From Yaniella sp. (GTDB lineage Bacteria; Actinomycetota; Actinomycetes; Actinomycetales; Micrococcaceae): a stretch of 38,600 nt of DNA. The stretch's first letter is position 1, and each line of letters opens with the position of its first letter. Shown in pieces: positions 8,837-17,350 of this stretch. Location of the stretch: NCBI RefSeq assembly GCF_030453185.1, contig NZ_JAKDKW010000015.1, forward strand, positions 1 to 38,600, written 5' to 3'. The position numbers and the translations under genes are program-made. The notes under the pieces are model-generated. The model searched no databases. It was given only the letters and a program-made list of their open reading frames with translations, and was not told where the DNA came from.

Positions 8837-9772
8837 ATGCGTCGATTTTCGAGTGTTCTAGCCACCTGTTTGACTGCTGCTTTACTCTTTGTCGGCTGCG
8901 GATCTGAGCCGTCATCGCAGCCATCGGCCCCACCGAAATCCAGCCCTGAACCATCGCCGACTCCTACCGAAGAGCCGCCGGAACTCGTAGGCGGTGGGAC
9001 CGAGCTATTTCCTGATAAACGCTTTATTGCACTGTATGGACACCCGAGTTATCCCGCATTGGGCGCTTTGGGGGAACAATCACCGGAGGAGTCAGCTGAT
9101 CGTGCGATTGAACTGGCTGAGATGTATGAGGCACACAGTGATGAAGAGATACACCCGGCCTTTGAAATCATTGTGACGTTGGCCTCCGAACATCCCGGGG
9201 ACGACGGTAACTATTCGGCGGAGTCTGATCCGGAAGATATTGCAGAATACGTCAAAGTCGCCGAAGAGCACGACGTCTACGTGGTGTTAGATTTGCAGCC
9301 TGGTCACGCTGATTTCTTGACGCAGGCAAAAATCTACGAAGACCTGCTGAAGCGACCCAACGTTGGGCTGGCACTGGATCCGGAATGGCGATTGTCTGAG
9401 GGCCAAGTGCATATGGAACAGATCGGTTCGGTCAGTGCTGCCGAAATTAACGAGACTACCGAGTGGCTCGCTGAGCTGACCGAGGAGAATGATCTCCCGC
9501 AGAAAATGGTGATTTTGCACCAGTTCCGACAGTCGATGATTCGAGGTCGAGAACAGGTCAATACAGATCATTCGGAACTGGCTATGGTCCTACACGCCGA
9601 TGGTCACGGTGCAGCGCAAGATAAATTTGCCACCTGGGATTTGCTGCGGGAAGATCTCCCGGACGATATGCGCATGGCGTGGAAGAACTTCTACCGTCAA
9701 GACGAGCCGATGTTTTCGCCGCAACAAACCTTTGACGTAGAACCGAAGCCCTGGTTCGTTTCCTACCAGTAA
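8837..9772 (+). CDS. secreted lipoprotein, function unknown
   Basis: A 311-aa protein with an N-terminal signal peptide (MRRF then a hydrophobic stretch) and a lipobox LFVG-Cys21, so it should be lipid-anchored outside the membrane. A low-complexity Ser/Pro/Glu linker follows (residues ~22-48). The folded part contains RFIALYGHPSYPALG, FEIIVTLAS, VYVVLDLQPGH and VGLALDPEW. This alternation of hydrophobic strands with acidic residues recalls a TIM-barrel glycosidase-like fold, but no catalytic signature can be named. The start is chosen because a -10 box precedes it at leaderless distance. It lies between menD and the epimerase gene on the same strand, 88 nt after menD. I do not assign a function. 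Confidence 0.8.
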   Translation: MRRFSSVLATCLTAALLFVGCGSEPSSQPSAPPKSSPEPSPTPTEEPPELVGGGTELFPDKRFIALYGHPSYPALGALGEQSPEESADRAIELAEMYEAHSDEEIHPAFEIIVTLASEHPGDDGNYSAESDPEDIAEYVKVAEEHDVYVVLDLQPGHADFLTQAKIYEDLLKRPNVGLALDPEWRLSEGQVHMEQIGSVSAAEINETTEWLAELTEENDLPQKMVILHQFRQSMIRGREQVNTDHSELAMVLHADGHGAAQDKFATWDLLREDLPDDMRMAWKNFYRQDEPMFSPQQTFDVEPKPWFVSYQ

Positions 9773-9787
9773 ACGGGGCTCCATCAC

Positions 9788-10627
9788 ATGACTTATAGTC
9801 GATCGTCTGTCCCTGATCGCACGCTACTGGTTGGCTGCGGCCAAGTGGGAACACAGCTTGGCGAGCAACTGACAACGGCGGGCTCGCAGGTCGCTGCACT
9901 GCGGCGCAACCCGAGCCAACTGCCGTCAACTTTTACTCGCCTGGCGGTAGATCTCTTGCAACCGACCCCAGACACTTTGCCGGAGGTCGACGCTATGGTC
10001 GTGACCTTGGCACCCACGATGCAAGATCCTGCAGGCGGAAACGGGTATCTGGTGGCCTTGCAGCATCTTGCACAGGCGATGCCGAGCATCCCAGCCCGTG
10101 TGGTGTTTGTATCGTCCACCAGAGTCTTCGAAGGTCAGACAGCTCCACGGCCTCTCGCCGAGGAAGATTCTGTCGCACCGGCATCGCAACGTGGTGAAAC
10201 ACTTGTGGCAGGCGAACACCTGGCCGTCAAACTCTTTGGTGCTCATATTATGCGACCCGCTGGGATTTATGGTCCCGGCCGAGAAATGCTCATCCGCAAA
10301 GTCTTCGGGCAGAAACCGGTGCAATATGAGCGGCAAACAAACCGGATTCACCAGACCGACCTGGTAAGAGCCCTGTATGCGATGATCACACTTGATGAGC
10401 CGCCGAAAGTCGTGCACGCTAGTGACCAAGCACCGGGTGCCCTGCTAGGGGACGTCGTAAAATACATCGCCACCCGACTAAAGGTGCCCCCGCCGCCAGC
10501 CCTTGAACCGAGCAATAGTGGTGGGCGAATCCTCAGTGGGGATCGCCTCAGCACATTGGTCGGAGCGCTCACATATCCCACCTATCGAGAAGGTTACGAC
10601 AGCATCATTGATGCCCGCGAGCCGTAG
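9788..10627 (+). CDS. atypical SDR / NAD(P)-dependent epimerase-like protein (YeeZ type)
   Basis: A 279-aa Rossmann-fold protein. The nucleotide-binding loop is VGCGQVGTQLG near residue 16. VVFVSSTRVFEG marks strand 4, and RPAGIYGPGR the extended-SDR loop. The usual catalytic YxxxK is not evident; the corresponding segment reads RGETLVAGEHLA. It therefore belongs with YeeZ-like atypical SDRs that may not act as epimerases. The start lies 15 nt after the lipoprotein stop. It is convergent with menF, with 16 nt between the stops. The substrate is unknown. Confidence 0.75.
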   Translation: MTYSRSSVPDRTLLVGCGQVGTQLGEQLTTAGSQVAALRRNPSQLPSTFTRLAVDLLQPTPDTLPEVDAMVVTLAPTMQDPAGGNGYLVALQHLAQAMPSIPARVVFVSSTRVFEGQTAPRPLAEEDSVAPASQRGETLVAGEHLAVKLFGAHIMRPAGIYGPGREMLIRKVFGQKPVQYERQTNRIHQTDLVRALYAMITLDEPPKVVHASDQAPGALLGDVVKYIATRLKVPPPPALEPSNSGGRILSGDRLSTLVGALTYPTYREGYDSIIDAREP

Positions 10628-10643
10628 AAGTGTGTACTGCCTG

Positions 10644-11924
10644 TCAGCGAGCCGACATTCGAAGAGCCTTTTTCATGGGACGCATTTTTGCGTGAGTTTC
10701 GGCCAGTTCTGCGGCAGCATCAGAACCATTGACGATGCCGCAGCCCGCATACACGCGAACGTGATGTTCGTCTTCGATCACGCTGCCACGCAGGGCGATC
10801 CCAAATTCTCCATGGCCGTTGGCATCCAGCCAGCCCACAGCACCTGCGTACAATCCACGGTCCATACCGTGTTTTTCGGCTTCTAACTGCCAGATAGCAT
10901 CAAGCGCGGCACGACGTGGTGTGCCTCCCACAGCTGCTGTGGGGTTGATCTCTGCGACCAGGTCAAGCACCGAGGTTGAGGCTGTCAGTTCAGCTGAAAT
11001 GTCTGTTGCTAGGTGATACACGTTTGGCAGCGTCAAAACGAAGGGTGAGTCGGAAATATTGAGAGCTGTGGCAAAAGGCGAGAGTTTTTCCACCAGTGAA
11101 TCGACGGCCGCCTGGTGTTCAAAAATTTGCTTGGGATTCTCCGAAAGCTGCTCGGCTATCAACTCGTCATTGACGGCGATGTCACGATCGACAGTTCCGG
11201 CGAGCACGCGAGCGTTGGCCGCGTTATCTTTGCGACCGATGAGCAGTTCCGGCGTTGAACCGATCAGTGGGCCAACTTTATAGGTCCAAGCGGTTGGGTT
11301 ATCGTCGGCCAGCGCACGCATGGTTGCGGGAATATGGAATCCTGCTGGAGCATGCACGCGCTCATCACGGGCCAAAACGATCTTTGAAAATTCTTCGCTA
11401 TCGATGCGTTGCACAGCCTCATCGACTACCTGTCGAAAATCGTCTTCCGACATGTGCGCGGCATCGTTGCGAAACGTAGCTCGGATGTTCTTCCCGGAAT
11501 CTTCAGGCAAATCAGCAAGGAACATGTCAAAGAGGACGTCCTGGCTCGGCACTTGCTCCGTCACATCGTAAATATAGGCCAAGCGAATGGTGCCAGCTGA
11601 AGTATCGAGCACGAATTTCGGAACGACCATGAGTGATTCCACGGTGGAACGTGCATCAAAGGTAAACGCGGCAAAGCATATCGGAGTACACATTGTCAGG
11701 CCGTGGGGCAGTTCAGCTTTCGGAACAGCCGTAAGCTCGGACCAGCGATTTCGAGCCTGTACGAACCGCTGTGGACCGCAAGTGGTGAAGCGGTAGCGTT
11801 CACCAAAACCAAGCTTGCCGTGACGGTTGCGCGAAAACGCACTAGTGGCCTTGCCGATGAGACCATCGGGGAGCTGTGCCAATTGTGCGTCAGTCAGTGA
11901 GAAAGCTGCGGCGGTAAAAGACAT
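10644..11924 (-). CDS. menF: isochorismate synthase
   Basis: A chorismate-utilising enzyme of 426 aa that converts chorismate to isochorismate, the substrate of MenD. The C-terminal ADIC-synthase/MST domain is complete: SKIVLARD, GSTPELLIGR, RVLAGTVDRD, NPKQIFEHQ, LPNVYHLATDI, NPTAAVGGTPR, MDRGLYAGAVGW and RVYAGCGIV, with the conserved acidic ligands in EHQ and near the C-terminus. The start is set at ATG 11924. The only upstream alternative is a TTG 9 nt earlier. On the minus strand a CATTAT element lies 8 nt before this ATG, so the mRNA may be leaderless. The context with menC and menD supports a menaquinone rather than a siderophore role. Confidence 0.9.
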   Translation of the reverse strand: MSFTAAAFSLTDAQLAQLPDGLIGKATSAFSRNRHGKLGFGERYRFTTCGPQRFVQARNRWSELTAVPKAELPHGLTMCTPICFAAFTFDARSTVESLMVVPKFVLDTSAGTIRLAYIYDVTEQVPSQDVLFDMFLADLPEDSGKNIRATFRNDAAHMSEDDFRQVVDEAVQRIDSEEFSKIVLARDERVHAPAGFHIPATMRALADDNPTAWTYKVGPLIGSTPELLIGRKDNAANARVLAGTVDRDIAVNDELIAEQLSENPKQIFEHQAAVDSLVEKLSPFATALNISDSPFVLTLPNVYHLATDISAELTASTSVLDLVAEINPTAAVGGTPRRAALDAIWQLEAEKHGMDRGLYAGAVGWLDANGHGEFGIALRGSVIEDEHHVRVYAGCGIVNGSDAAAELAETHAKMRPMKKALRMSAR

Positions 11925-11933
11925 GATAAGCAA

Positions 11934-12351
11934 TAATGTACCGGTTTTTGCGCTTGTGCGCGGTGGTGGGACAATGAAGACACCATTACAATCGTGCAGG
12001 TTTTTGACGGAGGGCTGCTCAATGCCACGGCATGCGATTTTCTGGCCTCGTAGAGCACTATTATGGGCGTGGCTGCAAAAACGGCGACACCGTGCGGTTC
12101 GTCAGCCTAAAAGACGCACACATCGTTGAGTCGAGGATCCTTGTATCGGACGGATACTTGCGTTTGCCGGGACAAATGCCACACCCGCATAGGTAAGTGG
12201 TGGTGTTCGGAAAGCTGAAAATTTGCAGCGCTTTGCTGTAATCCCCAGCGCCGCAGGTAGGGCCGGAGGTATGTTTGGTGACCGTACAATTTAAGTTGTC
12301 GAGTCTGTTATTCCAGAGGTCCATCAGGGCCGCTAGTGTAGGGTTATACGG
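11934..12351. other. 418-bp gene-free region between menF and the polyprenyl synthase
   Basis: Both neighbours are transcribed away from this region, so it must carry their promoters. CATTAT (minus strand) lies just before menF. TAGTGT (12334-12339) and TTATAC (12344-12349) lie just before the GTG of the polyprenyl synthase. Two short open frames cross it (plus strand to 12129; minus strand 12324-12061), but they show no recognisable motif or ribosome-binding site. I see no repeat, tRNA or convincing terminator. It may hold a small RNA or a decayed gene; nothing shows which. Confidence 0.4.
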
Positions 12352-13398
12352 GTGGATATTTCTATTTCGCTGCCTCCGGGTATTGACGCGCTACAGAAGC
12401 ATGACAAGCTTTTCGAAGCGCTCGTGACGAGCCTGGCTAAGATCGAAGAAGATTTAGCTGAAGCGCTGGTCTATGCCGACGGTCTGGCTCAGGATACGAC
12501 GCGTCATCTCTTAGACGCCGGTGGTAAGCGTGTGCGTCCAATCGTTGCCGTGCTGGCTTCAATGTTGGCCGACGAAAATGTCACTACCGGACAGGTAGCT
12601 GAACCGAGTGACAATGTTCGCGACGTTGCTGTTGCCATGGAACTGACCCATTTGGCAACGCTCTACCATGACGATGTTATGGACGAAGCAGATCAACGTC
12701 GCGGTGTGCCTGCTGCACACCAACAGTGGTCGAACTCAATCGCGATCCTGGCAGGCGATCTGATTTTCGCGAAAGCTTCAGCTGTGATGTCTGCTTTGGG
12801 GACCCGTGCGGTCCAGGAACATGCAAAGACCTTTGAAAAACTGGTTCTTGGCCAGCTCTGGGAAACGGTCGGGCCAGAAGCAGACGATGATCCACTGGAA
12901 CACTACCTGCGCGTGATTGATGGAAAAACTGCCTCCCTGTTGGCTACAAGTGCGCTGCTGGGCGCACTCATGGCCGGTGGGTCGGACGAGCTCATTGAGA
13001 TTACTGCAGCCTATGGCGGCAATGTAGGTATGGCGTTTCAACTGGCCGATGACATCATTGATGTCACCAGTACTTCAGACACGACAGGGAAGGTCCAGGG
13101 GACCGACCTCAAAGAACGCGTGCCGACGCTTCCAATTTTGATGTTGCGTCAGTCAGCTGCCGAAGGCGATGCTGAGGCGACAAAGATTCTTGGTCTCGTT
13201 GATGGACCTTTGGACACCGATGAACAGGTCGAGGCGGCGGTAAGGGCTGTGGCTTCTCACCGGGTTATCGATGAAGCATGGGAGCTAACCGGGCAGTGGG
13301 CTGACAAAGCGATTGCCGCCCTTGATGGCTTGGCGGATTCACCGGTGAAAACGGCGCTGAAACACTTCGCGCAATACGTCGTCTCGCGCGATGCCTAG
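12352..13398 (+). CDS. long-chain polyprenyl diphosphate synthase
   Basis: A trans-isoprenyl synthase of 348 aa that extends allylic diphosphates with isopentenyl diphosphate, most likely to make the menaquinone side chain. It has GGKRVRP near residue 58, the first Asp-rich motif in LYHDDVMDEADQRRG and the second in QLADDIIDVTS. The bases before the GTG start are consistent with a weak ribosome-binding site (AGGG, 12340-12343) or a near-leaderless start. Just before the first Asp-rich motif the sequence is THLATL, without the bulky pair typical of short-chain enzymes, so a C30-C45 product is plausible. Its TAG overlaps the stop of the convergent HIT gene as CTAG. Confidence 0.9.
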   Translation: MDISISLPPGIDALQKHDKLFEALVTSLAKIEEDLAEALVYADGLAQDTTRHLLDAGGKRVRPIVAVLASMLADENVTTGQVAEPSDNVRDVAVAMELTHLATLYHDDVMDEADQRRGVPAAHQQWSNSIAILAGDLIFAKASAVMSALGTRAVQEHAKTFEKLVLGQLWETVGPEADDDPLEHYLRVIDGKTASLLATSALLGALMAGGSDELIEITAAYGGNVGMAFQLADDIIDVTSTSDTTGKVQGTDLKERVPTLPILMLRQSAAEGDAEATKILGLVDGPLDTDEQVEAAVRAVASHRVIDEAWELTGQWADKAIAALDGLADSPVKTALKHFAQYVVSRDA

Positions 13399-13928
13399 TC
13401 TTTCGGCAGGAATGTCGAGGCTGGATTCAGCGTGGCCCTGATGTCCTGTGCAATGTCTGCCCTGTAGGACTCGTCCATGGGCTGACGCAAATGACGATAA
13501 AGCATGTCGCCGGCATAGCGTGGGAACACGTGCAGATGATAGTGCCACACGTGCTGGTTGCCTGAGGGTTCATTGTGCTGGCGTGTGGAAATACCTTCTG
13601 GATTCCAGGCGCGTTTCATAGCAAAGGCAACTTCACGAACCATCAAGCTAATGCGCATGAGCACATGATCCGGTAGATCGTAGAGTGCTTCATAGTGTTT
13701 GGTAGGACAAATCATGACGTGTCCGGCATTGGGGCCGAAGCCATCGGCAGCACTAAATACGATCAGGTCATCGTCTTGATAGATCAGATCTGACAGAGCG
13801 CACCGATTATTCGGGTCCGCGACGTCACCATTAACTAATCCACAAAACGGGCACACGTATCCTTCGGGGGCGTGCGACTGGATTTGTGGGGGAGTAGGGG
13901 ACGGGCCGTGGCCGATATGTTCAGTCAA
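13395..13928 (-). CDS. HIT family nucleotide hydrolase/transferase
   Basis: A 177-aa HIT-domain protein. The catalytic histidine triad is in HVWHYHLHVFPR (residues ~126-137). An N-terminal CPFC near residue 26 probably binds zinc with later His residues, as in many bacterial HIT proteins. NAGHVMICPTKHYEALYDL is the typical central strand and loop. Members hydrolyse or transfer NMP from dinucleoside polyphosphates or nucleotidyl-sugars; the substrate is not predictable here. It overlaps the upstream 165-aa gene by 8 nt, so the two are co-translated. Its stop overlaps the polyprenyl synthase stop. Confidence 0.88.
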   Translation of the reverse strand: MTEHIGHGPSPTPPQIQSHAPEGYVCPFCGLVNGDVADPNNRCALSDLIYQDDDLIVFSAADGFGPNAGHVMICPTKHYEALYDLPDHVLMRISLMVREVAFAMKRAWNPEGISTRQHNEPSGNQHVWHYHLHVFPRYAGDMLYRHLRQPMDESYRADIAQDIRATLNPASTFLPKD

Positions 13929-14418
13929 GATCTTCCTCCGGGTAGTTCCAGGTCAAGATATCAGCAATGAGCTCGGAGACTGTGGCTTCACTGGCTTCCC
14001 AGTCGCCAATATTGTCTGGCGCTTCAGCACCCACGCTTCGCCGGTAGACCATTGGGTCCGGTAGCGAAACCTGATCCAGTGGGATGCCCCAGACCATCGT
14101 CTCATCTGCGTCTTCAACGAACATGACCATGGTGTCTCGGATTTCTAGTTCGTCAGGATCAAAGAAAAAGTGGTTCGTCTCCATCATCTCGGAGACCCCC
14201 AGGGCCAAGTAGAACTCTAGTAGTGCCATCGGGGCAATGGTGGACACCGTCGCGGTGTTGCCGAATTCTTCCAGTTGTTTGGCTGCAACGGACGCTAGCA
14301 CCTGCGTGTTCAGCTCGTCGGGATCCATACCGTCTTGTGCCGTCCACGGCCGGTCCAGGAGTTTCGGGACGAAACTTTGATATGTGGGATAAAATACTTG
14401 TGTATCGCGTCGAGCCAT
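13921..14418 (-). CDS. hypothetical protein paired with the HIT protein
   Basis: A 165-aa acidic soluble protein that I do not recognise with certainty. It has no signal peptide or membrane segment. The middle reads FYLALGVSEMMETNHFFFDPDELEIRD and the end VSELIADILTWNYPEED. A hydrophobic core followed by a C-terminal 'SELIADIL' helix is reminiscent of SMI1/KNR4-like (SUKH) proteins, but this is a weak resemblance. The start ATG 14418 has no ribosome-binding site. It is preceded at 7 nt by TAGACT on the minus strand, pointing to a leaderless message. The 8-nt overlap with the HIT gene suggests a shared function. Confidence 0.7.
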   Translation of the reverse strand: MARRDTQVFYPTYQSFVPKLLDRPWTAQDGMDPDELNTQVLASVAAKQLEEFGNTATVSTIAPMALLEFYLALGVSEMMETNHFFFDPDELEIRDTMVMFVEDADETMVWGIPLDQVSLPDPMVYRRSVGAEAPDNIGDWEASEATVSELIADILTWNYPEEDLD

Positions 14419-14423
14419 ACGTA

Positions 14424-14432
14424 CTAGTCTAG
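14424..14432. promoter_or_regulatory. CTAGTCTAG element, -10 boxes on both strands
   Basis: On the minus strand TAGACT (14431-14426) is 7 nt before the ATG of the 165-aa protein. On the plus strand TAGTCT (14425-14430) would start a transcript near 14437, with a leader of about 125 nt before fprA. The same 9-mer, or its complement, occurs at 5948 and 37686. Confidence 0.55.
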
Positions 14433-14561
14433 TCGCCCCTTGAGGTCAGATTCACTGTTGCTTTCCGCTGAATTTATAGCAGACTGCCAGGATTAGGCGA
14501 TACGGTGTTTACGTAATTAACATAGCAATTACTCTATGCACTCAAGAACAAAGGGAAATTA

Positions 14562-15983
14562 GTGTCCGAAACTATGCATCGTCCACTACGGGTAGCAATC
14601 ATCGGTGCCGGTCCGGCTGGTGTATATACCGCTGACTCATTGCAGAAAGCTGACATCGACTTCGACGTTTCGATTGACCTGTTCGATCGTTATCCTGCAC
14701 CTTTTGGTCTGATTCGATATGGCGTGGCGCCCGACCACCCACGAATCAAGGGCATTATTACAGCTTTGCACCGCGTCATGGATCGCGGTGACATCCGTTT
14801 CATCGGAAACGTGGAATACGGGACCGATATTCATCTCGAAGAACTTCGCACCTTCTATGACGTCGTAGTCTTTGCCACCGGTGCGATTAAAGATGCCCGG
14901 CTCAACATTCCCGGCGTTGAGGCTGAAAACTCGTTTGGTGCATCAGAATTCGTTTCCTGGTATGACGGACACCCAGACGTAGACCGTCATTGGGACCTGT
15001 CCGCACGTGAAATTGCGGTCATTGGAAACGGCAATGTTGCACTAGATGTGGCCCGTGTTCTGGCAAAACCCGCAAGCCAGATGCTTGAGACAGAAATTCC
15101 AGATAACGTCTACGCAGGGTTGAAGGCTTCACAAGCCACGGATATTCATGTTTTCGGACGTCGCGGCCCAGCTCAGGTGAAGTTCACTCCGTTGGAATTG
15201 CGTGAACTGAAATCTGCCGAAGACGTTGACATCATTTTGTATGAAGACGATTTCGAATTCGACGAAGCATCTGAGAAAGCCGCAGCAGAAGTCAACCAGG
15301 TACGCAATATGGTCAACACGTTGACCAACTGGCTATTAGAACAAGATGACAACCCAGAAGGTACCGGCGCATCACGTCGTCTTCACCTGCATTTCTTGGA
15401 AGCCCCAGAGGAAATTCTGACGGACCAGGGCAAGGTGGCTGGCCTTCGTATGCAGCGTATGGAACTTGATGGCACTGGAAATGTTCAAGGCACTGGGGAA
15501 ATGAAGATGTATCCGGTGCAAGCGGTGTACCGCGCCATTGGCTACTTCGGGTCAGCCGTTCCGGATATCCAATTCGACGAGGAACGCGGCACTATCAGAA
15601 ATGCTGAAGGCCGTGTTCTGGGTGCCGACGGCAAACCAGTTCAAGGACTCTACACCTCCGGTTGGATCAAGCGCGGCCCGGTGGGGCTGATTGGTCACAC
15701 CAAGGGTGACGCGCTGGAGACTATCGGACACATTATTGAAGATGCCGAGCATCTCTACACCGCAGAGCAGCCAGCTGAGCAGGCCATCCTTGATCTGTTG
15801 GACCAGCGTGGAGTGGAATACTCAGACTGGAACGGTTGGCAGGAGCTCGATAACTACGAGATGAGTCTCGGGGAACTAGAAACCCAGTCCGGTCCAGTTG
15901 AACGCGAACGCGTGAAAGTTGTGGACCGTGACGAGCAGATTCGAATCTCCCGAGCGAAAGCACGACAAGCAGCACATAGTTAG
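14562..15983 (+). CDS. fprA: ferredoxin-NADP+ reductase (FprA/adrenodoxin-reductase type)
   Basis: A 473-aa flavoprotein that moves electrons between NADPH and ferredoxin. The N-terminal FAD site is AIIGAGPAGVYTAD. LFDRYPAPFGLIRYGVAPDHP is typical of this class. The NADP site is AVIGNGNVALDVAR with HVFGRRGPAQVKFT, where the Arg pair recognises the 2'-phosphate. TSGWIKRGPVGLIGHTK is the C-terminal FAD contact. The start is GTG 14562, with AAAGGG 7 nt upstream; an in-frame ATG follows 4 codons later. htpX follows 15 nt downstream. The C-terminal ~90 residues extend past the catalytic core as in mycobacterial FprA homologues. Confidence 0.93.
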   Translation: MSETMHRPLRVAIIGAGPAGVYTADSLQKADIDFDVSIDLFDRYPAPFGLIRYGVAPDHPRIKGIITALHRVMDRGDIRFIGNVEYGTDIHLEELRTFYDVVVFATGAIKDARLNIPGVEAENSFGASEFVSWYDGHPDVDRHWDLSAREIAVIGNGNVALDVARVLAKPASQMLETEIPDNVYAGLKASQATDIHVFGRRGPAQVKFTPLELRELKSAEDVDIILYEDDFEFDEASEKAAAEVNQVRNMVNTLTNWLLEQDDNPEGTGASRRLHLHFLEAPEEILTDQGKVAGLRMQRMELDGTGNVQGTGEMKMYPVQAVYRAIGYFGSAVPDIQFDEERGTIRNAEGRVLGADGKPVQGLYTSGWIKRGPVGLIGHTKGDALETIGHIIEDAEHLYTAEQPAEQAILDLLDQRGVEYSDWNGWQELDNYEMSLGELETQSGPVERERVKVVDRDEQIRISRAKARQAAHS

Positions 15984-15998
15984 AGGGATTACACCAGC

Positions 15999-16868
15999 AT
16001 GCAGCAACGCGTGATGCGAAACCGTACAAAGACATGGTTCCTATTTGCCCTCATGTTGGGCATTCTCGTTGCGATCGGTGGCGTGATCTCAGCCTCCAGT
16101 GGCAGCGCTATCTGGATCATTCTCTTCACCGGTATCGGGTTAATCTCGACTGCCGTGATGTACTGGAATTCAGATAAAATCGCATTGCGCAGCATGCAGG
16201 CGTATGCTGCGGATCCGCAGCAGTTCAAGGGCCTTTACGATATGGTCCACGATCTGGCGCAGCGTGCAGGGGAGCCGGCTCCACGGATTTATATTTCCCC
16301 AACCCAGCAGCCCAATGCGTTTGCTACCGGGCGTAATCCACAAAACGCTGCGATCTGCTTTACCGAGGGCATCATGCATCTGCTGGACCCTAGAGAGTTG
16401 CGGGCCGTGACCGGCCACGAGCTGATGCACGTATATAACCGAGATATTCTTACCTCGTCGGTCGCCGCCGCGATCGGTACGGTGATTCAAGGTGCTGCAT
16501 ATATGCTGATGTTCAGCCGGAATAACAGCAACGTGTTGTTTAGTATTCTGGGGGCAATCCTTGCCCCGCTGGCTGCAGGACTCGTGCAAGCAGGTATTTC
16601 TCGGGATCGGGAAACCTCTGCTGACCATGATGGTGCACGTCTTACCGGTGACCCACTCGCGCTGGCTTCAGCATTGCAAAAAATTTCCGGTGGTGTGCAG
16701 CGTCATCCTATGTCATCGGATGATCACCGGGTTAAAGCAGCGTCGCACATGATGATTGCCAACCCATTTGCGGGCAAAATCAAAAACTGGTTCTCAACCC
16801 ACCCGGCTGTTGAAGACCGGGTGGATCGACTGAACCAGATAGCCCGAGATATGGGACAGCAGCCTTAA
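15999..16868 (+). CDS. htpX: M48 membrane zinc metalloprotease HtpX
   Basis: A membrane-bound protease that degrades misfolded membrane proteins. The 289-aa protein has two N-terminal membrane segments (residues ~12-50), then the zinc motif GHELMH (His-Glu-x-x-His) near residue 140. Two further hydrophobic segments follow. The third ligand is Glu in RETSAD, followed by HDGA. PNAFATGR is the conserved edge strand, and the C-terminal THPAVEDRVDRL is typical. It follows fprA closely. Its TAA overlaps the stop of the convergent 155-aa gene as TTAA, leaving no room for a terminator between them. Confidence 0.92.
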   Translation: MQQRVMRNRTKTWFLFALMLGILVAIGGVISASSGSAIWIILFTGIGLISTAVMYWNSDKIALRSMQAYAADPQQFKGLYDMVHDLAQRAGEPAPRIYISPTQQPNAFATGRNPQNAAICFTEGIMHLLDPRELRAVTGHELMHVYNRDILTSSVAAAIGTVIQGAAYMLMFSRNNSNVLFSILGAILAPLAAGLVQAGISRDRETSADHDGARLTGDPLALASALQKISGGVQRHPMSSDDHRVKAASHMMIANPFAGKIKNWFSTHPAVEDRVDRLNQIARDMGQQP

Positions 16869-17332
16869 TTTCCCTTAGCGTCCCAGTGCTTTTGTAGTTC
16901 GTTGTTGATGGGACGCTCAAGGAGATCACGCCGAGCCGTGTTCGCCCAGTTCAATGCCTCGCCGTGGTCCAAGCGCGCATCACGGGCTAATTGGTCTTGC
17001 TCGCGTCCGAAGCTTGCATCTTGAACAGGCACCGTGCCGGTCTCTAGCTCTTCTAACTGTGATTCCAGGTTGAGCTGTGAAGCGGACGACTGTTCCAGAA
17101 GGTGCGGTTGAGACATGATATCGACGAGACTGGCATCGACCATGAGACCTTCTGGGTGCTTAAATCCGTTGCGCAGTGCTGGCTGCAGGACATTGTCAGG
17201 ATGAATTGGATCCTGCATCCGTGCAAAGCTGAGTTGATCGCCTGCTTCGCCGTCTTCTTGCTTAACGAGTAATTCTCCGACGGACAGTGGGCTGGTAAAA
17301 ACTGCATGGTCGAACGTAATCAGGTACAGCAT
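16865..17332 (-). CDS. hypothetical protein downstream of yajQ
   Basis: A 155-aa soluble, acidic protein that I do not recognise. Its N-terminus MLYLITFDHAVFTSP is a hydrophobic strand. The second half is hydrophilic and probably helical, with LESQLEELE and repeated Gln/Glu/Asp. ATG 17332 is preceded by GGAGG at 9 nt. It follows yajQ by 18 nt on the same strand, so the two are probably cotranscribed. Its stop overlaps that of htpX by 4 bp. No signal peptide or catalytic motif is visible. Confidence 0.65.
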   Translation of the reverse strand: MLYLITFDHAVFTSPLSVGELLVKQEDGEAGDQLSFARMQDPIHPDNVLQPALRNGFKHPEGLMVDASLVDIMSQPHLLEQSSASQLNLESQLEELETGTVPVQDASFGREQDQLARDARLDHGEALNWANTARRDLLERPINNELQKHWDAKGN

Positions 17333-17350
17333 GTATGTGTTCCTCCGACG

